Below, one piece after another: positions 1-6,485 of a DNA stretch of 27,409 bases; position 1 is the stretch's first letter; the number at the start of each line of letters is the position of its first letter. The position numbers were made by a program, and so were the translations under genes. Source of the stretch: Bifidobacterium breve (lineage in GTDB: Bacteria; Actinomycetota; Acidimicrobiia; Acidimicrobiales; Ilumatobacteraceae); the NCBI GenBank assembly GCA_945896935.1, contig CAMDER010000004.1:1-27409 (forward strand), written 5' to 3'. The notes under the pieces were generated by a model. It was not told the origin of the DNA. It was given only the letters and a program-made list of their open reading frames with translations, and did no database searches.

Positions 1-285
1 ACCCTGACTGTTTTAACAGCCTCTCTGAGCGGCTCCATTGTCAAATGCGAACGAATCACTGCCGCGTTCGGCGAGCAGATCACCGTGACCTGCCAAGAAA
101 CGCGTAGCCAGTGGCGCAATCGAGAGTTGTGCCTCGCCAAACTCGTTGAAATGATTGACATCGCTGCGGCTCCCCCGGCTCCACCTCGGCGCAAAACAAA
201 ACCCAGCCGGGGCGCTATCGAACGGCGACTTTCAGGCAAGAAAAAGGACAGCGATAAGAAAGCGGGCCGTCGCGGCGACTGGTGA
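1..285 (+). CDS. arfB: Alternative ribosome-rescue factor ArfB, C-terminal part (5' end outside window)
   Basis: This open frame runs from the first base to a TGA at 283-285 and has no start in the window. The family releases peptides from stalled ribosomes: a GGQ domain hydrolyses peptidyl-tRNA while a basic C-terminal tail enters the mRNA channel. The GGQ motif would lie upstream and cannot be seen. What is seen is the family's late core, with the pattern RSQ-x2-NR followed by a helix, and a lysine/arginine-rich tail containing KPSR and ERRL that closely resembles the ArfB (YaeJ) tail. The fragment is 94 residues, against about 140 for the full family. A classical release factor is less likely because those lack this basic tail. 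The identification is fairly secure despite truncation. Confidence 0.8.
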   Translation, partial: TLTVLTASLSGSIVKCERITAAFGEQITVTCQETRSQWRNRELCLAKLVEMIDIAAAPPAPPRRKTKPSRGAIERRLSGKKKDSDKKAGRRGDW

Positions 286-291
286 CCCCGA

Positions 292-297
292 TACCGT
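292..297 (+). promoter_or_regulatory. Candidate -10 element for a leaderless transcript (Ddn-like gene)
   Basis: TACCGT lies 7 nt before the ATG at 305, where a -10 hexamer would sit if transcription began at or next to the start codon. No Shine-Dalgarno sequence precedes the ATG and no good -35 is visible. The call depends mainly on the same arrangement recurring at other genes in the window. Confidence 0.35.
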
Positions 298-304
298 CAT
301 CGCC

Positions 305-733
305 ATGCCTAGTCGCTTTGTCCTGAAGTCCATGAACAGCATCCACAAGACGCTCTTGGCGGTCTCGTTTGGCAAGTTCGGTTGGGACGCTGGCAAGATG
401 CCGGTTCTCAAACTCACCACCACTGGTCGTAAGAGTGGTCAAAAGCGTCTCGTCATGTTGACCTCGCCCGTTCAGTTAGGTGAAACCTGGGTCATCGTCG
501 CGAGCAAAGGCGGAGACGACGATCACCCGGCTTGGTTCTTGAATTTGCAAGACAACCCCACAGTCGAAGTCGACATTCGCGGTACGAAGACAACTCGAAC
601 CGCACGCATTGCAACATCTGAAGAGCGCACCCAGTTGTGGCCCGAGATCACTGCCAAGTACGCCAACTACGGCGGCTACCAAAATCGCACCAATCGTGAA
701 ATCCCGTTGGTATTCCTCGAACCTTCTTCGTGA
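305..733 (+). CDS. Deazaflavin (F420)-dependent nitroreductase-family protein (Ddn-like)
   Basis: The 142-residue protein has the Ddn/FDOR-B pattern: an N-terminal amphipathic helix, a TTTGRKSG motif near residues 38-45, then ASKGG, PAWF-x-NL and NPTV strands, and a YQ-x-T-x-R-x-IP motif near the C-terminus. In characterised relatives this split-barrel fold binds reduced coenzyme F420 and transfers hydride to quinones, nitroimidazoles or other acceptors. The substrate here cannot be read from sequence. The frame stays open upstream to 155, but that part overlaps arfB and does not resemble the family, so the ATG at 305 is chosen. It lies 19 bp after arfB and 9 bp before the next gene, which suggests co-transcription with the SDR-like gene. 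Confidence 0.85.
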   Translation: MPSRFVLKSMNSIHKTLLAVSFGKFGWDAGKMPVLKLTTTGRKSGQKRLVMLTSPVQLGETWVIVASKGGDDDHPAWFLNLQDNPTVEVDIRGTKTTRTARIATSEERTQLWPEITAKYANYGGYQNRTNREIPLVFLEPSS

Positions 734-742
734 CATTGTTCA

Positions 743-2317
743 ATGACCAATCACGACGCTGACAACGAAGGTCTTGACCCGCAGGTCTTAGCCACGATCG
801 AGTTACTTGAATCTCTTGTTGGTGACCGCGCGTTGTTGGCGTCTATCCCCAAAGATGTTCGCGTCAAGTTGTTAAGTCTGGCTGGCGATTTATATGAACC
901 CGACTTAGCTTTACGTCGAAAGCTCATCAAGGATCAGCGTCGCAGCGACAAAAACGAAAAGACTGCCCGCCACCAAGAAAACTTGGCGCAAGCCGCCATC
1001 CGTGCGCTTCGCGCCAAACCAGTGTTTGTCACGCCCAACATCTTTCCGCCCGAACTTGTTGAAGGTGACGAGATCAATGACGAGATCCATGACGGCGAAA
1101 CGAGCGCGGCTTTTGTTGAGACCAACAAAGAACAACACTGTTACGTCTGCAAGGTCAAGTACACCCTGATCCATTTCTTTTACGATCAACTGTGTCCAGA
1201 ATGCGCTGAGTTCAATTACAACAAGCGCGGTGAGACTGCCGATTTATCAGGTCGAGTCGCGTTGTTGACTGGTGGTCGGGTCAAGATCGGTTACCAAGCA
1301 GGCATCAAGTTGTTACGCGCTGGGGCCCACCTCATTGTCACCACTCGCTTCCCCCGTGATTCAGCGATGCGTTATGCCGCCGAAGCCGACTTTGCTGTTT
1401 GGGGCCACCGACTCGAGATCTATGGCCTTGATCTTCGGCACACACCGAGCGTTGAAGCCTTTTGTCATCACCTGATGACCAAATACGATCGTCTCGACTA
1501 CATCGTCAACAACGCCTGCCAAACTGTGCGCCGACCCCCCGAGTTTTATCGCCACATGATGGAACTCGAGAATGCATCGATTGCCGATATGCCGCCACAT
1601 ATACGTGAACTCGTAGGTGCTTACGAAGGTTTGCGCGGCTACAACATGTTGCCTTCGGCCGAAAACGGCGCATTAGAACTTGCAGGGCCCGCCCCCACAA
1701 CAGCACCCGGCATTACTCATTCGGCCGAGTTATCACAAGCCGAACTCATCACCGAAGATCGCGACTTGCCGTCACATCTGTTTCCTGATGGACAACTCGA
1801 TCAAGACTTACAGCAAATCGACTTGCGCGACCGCAACTCGTGGCGGCTCACACTTGCCGAAGTGTCGTCGGTTGAACTGCTTGAAACTCAACTCGTGAAC
1901 GCGGTTGCGCCATTCGTTTTAAACGCCCGTTTGAAACCATTGATGTTGCGCACCGACAATCGTGACAAGCACATCGTCAACGTGTCAGCGGTCGAAGGTC
2001 AGTTTTACCGCAAGCTCAAGACCACGCGTCACCCGCACACAAATATGGCCAAGGCTGCTCTCAACATGATGACGCGCACATCGGCCGCCGATTATCACGC
2101 CGATGGTATTCATATGAACAGTGTCGACACTGGCTGGATCAACGACGAAGATCCAGCTCACTTAGCCGATCGCAAACGTTCAGAGCACCACTTCCACCCA
2201 CCGCTCGACATCGTTGACGGTGCAGCCCGCATTGTTGATCCCATTATTGATGGCGCCAACACTGGCAACCATACGTGGGGTCAATTCTTGAAGGATTACA
2301 CACCAACCGATTGGTGA
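743..2317 (+). CDS. SDR-like oxidoreductase with N-terminal helical region and zinc ribbon
   Basis: The 524-residue protein has three parts. Residues 1-130 are charged and mostly helical. Residues 133-154 hold C133-x2-C136 and C151-x2-C154, a probable zinc ribbon. From residue 168 there is a short-chain dehydrogenase/reductase fold with a modified nucleotide loop (GGRVKIG, 177-183), NNAC (256-259) in place of NNAG, and the usual serine (S415). Where classical members have YxxxK, the alignable segment reads T433-N-M-A-K437-AALN, so the catalytic tyrosine is replaced by threonine. About 100 extra residues separate NNAC from S415. The enzyme may be atypical or may only bind nucleotide. The gene lies 9 bp after the Ddn-like gene and 6 bp before the patatin gene. 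SDR fold membership is secure; substrate unknown. Confidence 0.8.
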   Translation: MTNHDADNEGLDPQVLATIELLESLVGDRALLASIPKDVRVKLLSLAGDLYEPDLALRRKLIKDQRRSDKNEKTARHQENLAQAAIRALRAKPVFVTPNIFPPELVEGDEINDEIHDGETSAAFVETNKEQHCYVCKVKYTLIHFFYDQLCPECAEFNYNKRGETADLSGRVALLTGGRVKIGYQAGIKLLRAGAHLIVTTRFPRDSAMRYAAEADFAVWGHRLEIYGLDLRHTPSVEAFCHHLMTKYDRLDYIVNNACQTVRRPPEFYRHMMELENASIADMPPHIRELVGAYEGLRGYNMLPSAENGALELAGPAPTTAPGITHSAELSQAELITEDRDLPSHLFPDGQLDQDLQQIDLRDRNSWRLTLAEVSSVELLETQLVNAVAPFVLNARLKPLMLRTDNRDKHIVNVSAVEGQFYRKLKTTRHPHTNMAKAALNMMTRTSAADYHADGIHMNSVDTGWINDEDPAHLADRKRSEHHFHPPLDIVDGAARIVDPIIDGANTGNHTWGQFLKDYTPTDW

Positions 2318-2323
2318 ACACTG

Positions 2324-3043
2324 ATGCATCACTCAACACACGTTCCTCTCGCCGGCGCTTTTGGCGGCGGAGGCTTGTTTGGAATCGGTTATGCAATGGG
2401 CGTACTCGATGGATTACGTGAACAAGGAATCGATCTGTCGACGGCCCCAATGATTGGAACCTCGGCTGGATCATGGGCCGCAGCAGCGACTGCTCTTGGT
2501 GTTGCCTTTTCCAGCCTCAAAGACGTCAAGATGCCGCGCTTTCCCAATTTACGCACCGGAGTTCTTGCTCAATCAACACACCAGGTGTTCGGAGATGAAA
2601 TGCGTCCAAACGTCCATGTTGTGGCCTGTGCTGTGCGAGGTTTAAAGCGCACCGAACTAGACGGCGCATTGATTCCTCTAGCGACGATGGTCGCGGCTTC
2701 GTCAGCAGTGCCTGGCTTATTCGCTCCACAGTCCATCAATGGACATTTGTATATCGACGGTGGCGTGCGTTCAGGAGTCAGTGTCGATCTGGCAGCCCCC
2801 GCTGATCTGTTGATCGTCATCGCCCCACTCGCAGGCGCAATGTTTGGTCCATTCAATAACTTGGTTGAGCGCAACACCGATCGTGAAATCAATAGTTGGA
2901 AGAATTCATGCGGCGGGGCCGTGCGCCTGTTTGCCCCGAGCGCCGCAACTGCCAAGATTGCAACATTGCCGCATCATCTGTTCGACAAAGAACGCGCGAT
3001 TGAGGCCTACGCCCACGGACGTCAAGAAGTACGGGAAAAATAA
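2324..3043 (+). CDS. Patatin-like phospholipase family protein
   Basis: The 239-residue protein carries all patatin signatures: a glycine-rich oxyanion loop (GGGGLFGIG, 14-22), the nucleophile elbow GTSAG with Ser47, and the catalytic aspartate in DGG (Asp145). Patatins are Ser-Asp dyad acyl hydrolases acting on phospholipids or other acyl esters. No signal peptide or membrane segment is evident, so it probably works in the cytoplasm or at the inner membrane face. It is shorter than many bacterial patatins, having only the core domain. The start lies 6 bp after the SDR-like stop, which implies translational coupling, and a strong hairpin follows immediately. A shared lipid-related role with the two upstream oxidoreductases is possible but is inference from position alone. 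Confidence 0.85.
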   Translation: MHHSTHVPLAGAFGGGGLFGIGYAMGVLDGLREQGIDLSTAPMIGTSAGSWAAAATALGVAFSSLKDVKMPRFPNLRTGVLAQSTHQVFGDEMRPNVHVVACAVRGLKRTELDGALIPLATMVAASSAVPGLFAPQSINGHLYIDGGVRSGVSVDLAAPADLLIVIAPLAGAMFGPFNNLVERNTDREINSWKNSCGGAVRLFAPSAATAKIATLPHHLFDKERAIEAYAHGRQEVREK

Positions 3044-3099
3044 AACGATCTGGTCGGCGAATTGCTGAGAAAACCTCAGCAAAAGCCGACCAGATCGTT
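3044..3099. terminator. Bidirectional intrinsic terminator between patatin gene and nrdJ
   Basis: A perfect 15-bp inverted repeat (3044-3058 with 3085-3099) encloses a second perfect 8-bp hairpin (3062-3069 with 3075-3082, loop AAAAC), with only a small internal loop between them. On the minus strand the stem is followed by TTATTTTT, a good U-tract for nrdJ. On the plus strand the following sequence is only moderately T-rich. It directly follows the patatin stop codon and lies 17 bp from the nrdJ stop, so it probably serves both convergent genes. Confidence 0.85.
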
Positions 3100-3116
3100 A
3101 CAGATTATTTATGTGT

Positions 3117-5954
3117 TCAGCTGCAGCCAGAAGTGCTACCGCACGATGGGCAAGCGTGGCATGAACCAGCACGGTTCATTTGTACGCCACACTGCATGCA
3201 CATCGGCGCATCGCTGTGCTTTTGTGTCTGACGAGCAATCTCTGCTGAATGATCGCTCACAGGAGCAACCGGAGCGATTCCCATTTCGAGTTGGGTCACC
3301 AATTCTTCAACTGATGGAATGCTCTTCGGATCAGATGCAACGTCGCTTCCAGTTGACGAGACGTATGACGACTCTTCAACACCTGGCAACGTCGGCTGCA
3401 AACGCTCGTCAATTGAGAAGATTCCGAGTTCTTCGCGCTCGGCGTAGGTCAAATACTCAAGAGCCATGCGACGGAACAAGTAGTCCATGATTGACGCAGC
3501 GAAACGGATGTCCGGATCGTCGGTCATGCCAGCTGGTTCAAAGCGCATGTTGACGAATGCTTCAACGAAGGCTCGCATCGGCACGCCATACTGCAAGCCG
3601 TAGCTGATGCTCTTGGCGAATGCGTCCATGATTCCCGACAAGGTTGAACCCTGTTTCGACACGGTCAAGAACACTTCACCGGGGCGACCATCTTCGTATT
3701 CACCAATGGTTGCGAAGCCCTTGCAATCGGCCACGCGGAACTCGAAGGTGCGACCGCGGCGACTGCGGGGCAACTTCTGACGAACCGGCTTCGAGATGAC
3801 TCGCTCAACGATCTTTTCGACAACGGCGGTTGCTGCTGCCTCGGGGGCATCGGACTTGTCATCATCTTTCTTGGCGGTTGACAAAGGCTGACCGACTTTG
3901 CAGTTGTCGCGATAGATGGCCACAGCCTTGATGCCCAGTTTCCAGGACAACATATGCAGTGCTTCAATCTCTTCAACCGTTGCCTCTTCTGGCATGTTGA
4001 CGGTCTTGGAGATCGCTCCTGACAAGAACGGTTGCACCGCACCCATCATGCGCACGTGACCTTCGTAATGAATCGTATTGTCACCCATTGAGCAAGCGAA
4101 AACTGATAAGTGCTCGGCCTTCAAATCAGGTGAACCAACAATGCTTTTGTTGGTGTCGATATAAGCAATGATCCGATCCACAACAGGACCCTCATATCCG
4201 AGGTTCGTCAAGGCTCGGGGCACCGTCTGATTGACGATGACCATGTTGCCACCGCCCACCAACTTCTTGAACTTGACAAGACCTAGGTCTGGTTCAATAC
4301 CCGTTGTATCGCAGTCCATCATCAGACCGATTGTTCCAGTCGGTGCCAAAACTGTTGCCTGAGCATTGCGCACGCCGAATTCTTCACCATCGCGAACAGC
4401 AGACTCCCACGAGATTGCCGAAGCGGCAACGAGGTCAGGTTGGACGATGTCCGTATTGTCAATTTCCTGATCAGCATCACGATGCATCCGCAAAACGTTG
4501 AGCATGTAACGCTCATTCTCGGCGAAGCCGGCGTGAGATCCCATACGACTCGCGGTTCGCGCGCTCGTGGCGTACGCATGACCAGTCATCAAACTGGTCA
4601 GTGAAGCGGCCCACGCACGACCTTCAAGAGAATCGTAAGCCAGACCAAGAGCCATCAACATCGCTCCGAGGTTGGCGTATCCAAGACCTAATTGGCGGAA
4701 CTTGCGACTGTTCTCACCAATCTTCTCTGTCGGGTAATCGGCGCGCCCAACCAAGATTTCTTGAGCGGTGAACATTGTTTCAATGGTGTGCTTATAGGCC
4801 TCAACATCAAAAACATCTTGATCATTGAGGTACTTCAATAAGTTGATTGAAGCCAAGTTGCATGCCGAGTTATCAATGTGCATGTATTCGCTGCATGGGT
4901 TTGATCCATTGATCCGACCAGATGCATGAGACGTGTGCCATTTGTTGATTGTGGTATCGAACTGCAAACCAGGATCGGCGCAATCCCACGAGGCTTCTGC
5001 TATTTGACGCCACAAGTCACGAGCCTGAACAGTGCGCACTGGTTCGCCGGTCTTGACCGCTCGGAAGGACCACTCTTTGCCTTCAACAACTGCGTTCATG
5101 AAATCGTCGGTGATACGTACCGAGTTGTTGGCGTTCTGATATTGCACGCTGAATGAATCCGAGCCATCAAGATCCATGTCGAATCCAGCGTCACGCAAAA
5201 CGCGAGCCTTCTTTTCTTCTTTGGCCTTGCACCAAATAAATTCTTCGATGTCGGGGTGATCAACGTTGAGAATGACCATCTTGGCAGCACGACGGGTCTT
5301 GCCACCTGACTTGATGGTGCCGGCCGATGAGTCGGCGCCACGCATGAAGCTCACGGGACCAGAAGCAGTACCGCCGCCCTGAAGGAGTTCAACGCTAGAA
5401 CGGATCTTTGACAAGTTGATGCCCGAACCCGAACCGCCCTTGAAGATAATTCCTTCTTCGCGATACCAGTTCAAGATGGCATCCATCTTGTCTTCAACGG
5501 CCAAGATGAAGCACGCACTGGCCTGCTGCGGGACGCCCTTCACGCCAATGTTGAACCACACCGGGCTGTTAAACGCGGCGCGCTGGGTCACCAAGATGAA
5601 CTTCAATTCATCACTGAAATTGTCGGCCTCGGCCTGATCGACGAAATAACCGCCCTCAACGCCCCATGTGGTGATCGTGTTAGCCACACGGTCGATGACC
5701 TGCTTGAGTGATTGTTCACGCTCGTCGGTGCCGGGGGTACCACGGAAATACTTCTGAGCCACGATGTTGGTGGCGTTCAGCGACCAGGTGACGGGGAATT
5801 CGACTCCGAGCTGTTCAAAGGCGACTGATCCGTCCTTCCAGTTCGAGATACGGGCATCACGCTTCTCCCAGACCACCTGGTCGTAGGGGTGCACACCAGG
5901 GGTGGTGTAGTGACGACGGATTCCGATGGCGAGACGGTCCGGGGCGAGTGACAT
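3117..5954 (-). CDS. nrdJ: Vitamin B12-dependent (class II) ribonucleotide reductase
   Basis: The 945-residue enzyme reduces ribonucleotides to deoxyribonucleotides, using adenosylcobalamin to make the active-site thiyl radical, so it needs no oxygen or separate radical subunit. Visible catalytic features are the NPCSE motif (N352-E356, radical Cys354) and a likely redox pair Cys148/Cys365, with the 11-residue Cys354-Cys365 spacing of the family, plus the APTGTIG motif. The C-terminus is rich in CxxC pairs, the shuttle cysteines re-reduced by thioredoxin-like partners; a linker rich in D, A and E precedes it. The ATG at 5954 has a good AAAGGAA ribosome site. The only ribonucleotide reductase in this window, it faces the two-way terminator downstream and a probable NrdR box upstream. 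Confidence 0.97.
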   Translation of the reverse strand: MSLAPDRLAIGIRRHYTTPGVHPYDQVVWEKRDARISNWKDGSVAFEQLGVEFPVTWSLNATNIVAQKYFRGTPGTDEREQSLKQVIDRVANTITTWGVEGGYFVDQAEADNFSDELKFILVTQRAAFNSPVWFNIGVKGVPQQASACFILAVEDKMDAILNWYREEGIIFKGGSGSGINLSKIRSSVELLQGGGTASGPVSFMRGADSSAGTIKSGGKTRRAAKMVILNVDHPDIEEFIWCKAKEEKKARVLRDAGFDMDLDGSDSFSVQYQNANNSVRITDDFMNAVVEGKEWSFRAVKTGEPVRTVQARDLWRQIAEASWDCADPGLQFDTTINKWHTSHASGRINGSNPCSEYMHIDNSACNLASINLLKYLNDQDVFDVEAYKHTIETMFTAQEILVGRADYPTEKIGENSRKFRQLGLGYANLGAMLMALGLAYDSLEGRAWAASLTSLMTGHAYATSARTASRMGSHAGFAENERYMLNVLRMHRDADQEIDNTDIVQPDLVAASAISWESAVRDGEEFGVRNAQATVLAPTGTIGLMMDCDTTGIEPDLGLVKFKKLVGGGNMVIVNQTVPRALTNLGYEGPVVDRIIAYIDTNKSIVGSPDLKAEHLSVFACSMGDNTIHYEGHVRMMGAVQPFLSGAISKTVNMPEEATVEEIEALHMLSWKLGIKAVAIYRDNCKVGQPLSTAKKDDDKSDAPEAAATAVVEKIVERVISKPVRQKLPRSRRGRTFEFRVADCKGFATIGEYEDGRPGEVFLTVSKQGSTLSGIMDAFAKSISYGLQYGVPMRAFVEAFVNMRFEPAGMTDDPDIRFAASIMDYLFRRMALEYLTYAEREELGIFSIDERLQPTLPGVEESSYVSSTGSDVASDPKSIPSVEELVTQLEMGIAPVAPVSDHSAEIARQTQKHSDAPMCMQCGVQMNRAGSCHACPSCGSTSGCS

Positions 5955-6012
5955 ATTGATTCCTTTTTTCGACAGGGTGAAGTATTTTTACAGATGACAT
6001 GGGGAAATGTTG

Positions 6013-6050
6013 AATTTAGATCATGACACATCAGACACAAGATGTGGTGT
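6013..6050 (-). promoter_or_regulatory. Candidate nrdJ promoter with overlapping NrdR box
   Basis: Reading toward nrdJ, TTGTGT (6040-6035) and TAAATT (6018-6013) are separated by 16 bp and form a plausible sigma-A promoter with a leader of about 50 nt. The 16-mer at 6035-6050, acacaagatgtggtgt, matches the NrdR-box consensus ACACWATATATWGTGT at 13 of 16 positions and covers the -35 hexamer, a position suited to repression. Only one clear box was found, whereas NrdR usually binds two spaced about 31 bp apart. Confidence 0.55.
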
Positions 6051-6154
6051 ATTCCCCAAGTGCCTGTGCTTGCAACCACAAGTGGTAGTGAAATTACATC
6101 AGAGTAACTACACCAATGTCAATGACCCTCGCGTATCACCTGCTCACACGGGGT

Positions 6155-6457
6155 TTTTCCACAACGCCATAGTGTCGCTGGTCACATTCATGTCGCATTC
6201 ATGTCGCATCAATTCCCCGCTCGTGACAAATTCTTTGTTGAAAGGGCGGTGGATTTCAGTAGGTCCAGGACTCCGTCGTCCCACCCAAATTCGACGGTCA
6301 ACACCTAGAAAACACCAGATCTTGGGCCACCGAATCACTAGCCACGGTCCTCCGCCGCCACTTTCAACAGAGGTAACCCTAAGCGCAACACCCTGTGGGG
6401 AGGAAGTGGATAACCCTGTGAATTAACCCTTTGTTTAGGGGAAAACCCTGTGGACAG
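6155..6457. promoter_or_regulatory. Cluster of DnaA-box-like sites
   Basis: Three nonamers are one base from DnaA-box consensus TTATCCACA or its actinobacterial variant TTGTCCACA: ttttccaca at 6155-6163, agtggataa at 6405-6413 (reverse orientation) and tgtggacag at 6449-6457 (reverse orientation). Short CCCTGTG repeats accompany the last two. DnaA is known to regulate nrd genes in E. coli, so a role at nrdJ is conceivable. None of the sites is perfect. Confidence 0.3.
6185..6209. repeat. Short tandem repeat, 11-bp unit
   Basis: The unit cattcatgtcg occurs twice head to tail (6185-6195, 6196-6206), followed by the first three bases of a third copy. It lies upstream of the nrdJ promoter. No function is evident; replication slippage or a regulator site are both possible. 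Confidence 0.7.
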
Positions 6458-6459
6458 GG
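6442..6459 (-). terminator. Possible terminator for the molybdopterin oxidoreductase gene
   Basis: On the minus strand CCCTG-TCCA-CAGGG forms a 5-bp GC-rich stem with a 4-nt loop, followed directly by TTTT. It lies about 27 bp past the stop codon. The stem is short, and the same bases make up one of the DnaA-box-like sites, so the call is tentative. Confidence 0.4.
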
Positions 6460-6485
6460 GTGTGCATCATGCTTTTTCAGGCTTT

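Larger units (their letters stand above)
5955..6485. other. 531-bp intergenic region between nrdJ and the molybdopterin oxidoreductase gene
   Basis: No convincing coding frame is present. The nrdJ-proximal part holds the leader, promoter and NrdR-like box. The middle holds an 11-bp tandem repeat and a 6-bp stem (6273-6278 with 6292-6297). The distal part is a run of AACCCT and CCCTGTG repeats with DnaA-box-like sites and a small terminator-like hairpin for the upstream gene. I looked for a B12-box of a cobalamin riboswitch on both strands and did not see one. Much of 6210-6370 remains unexplained; a small RNA is possible but unsupported. Confidence 0.6.

Noticed and set aside
3062..3490. 142-codon plus-strand open frame after the patatin gene
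   Set aside because: It starts inside the terminator hairpin and is antisense to the nrdJ C-terminus.
6185..6209. CRISPR repeat
   Set aside because: There are only two adjacent 11-bp copies, with no spacers and no cas genes.
6210..6370. Small structured RNA such as tmRNA, RNase P RNA or SRP RNA
   Set aside because: Only a 6-bp stem with a 13-nt loop is visible, and none of the conserved segments of those RNAs could be recognised.
6155..6457. Chromosomal replication origin
   Set aside because: DnaA-box-like sites are few and imperfect, no AT-rich unwinding region is apparent, and dnaA, dnaN and gyrase genes are absent nearby.
5955..6485. Cobalamin riboswitch controlling nrdJ
   Set aside because: No B12-box-like motif was found on either strand, and the predicted leader is only about 50 nt.
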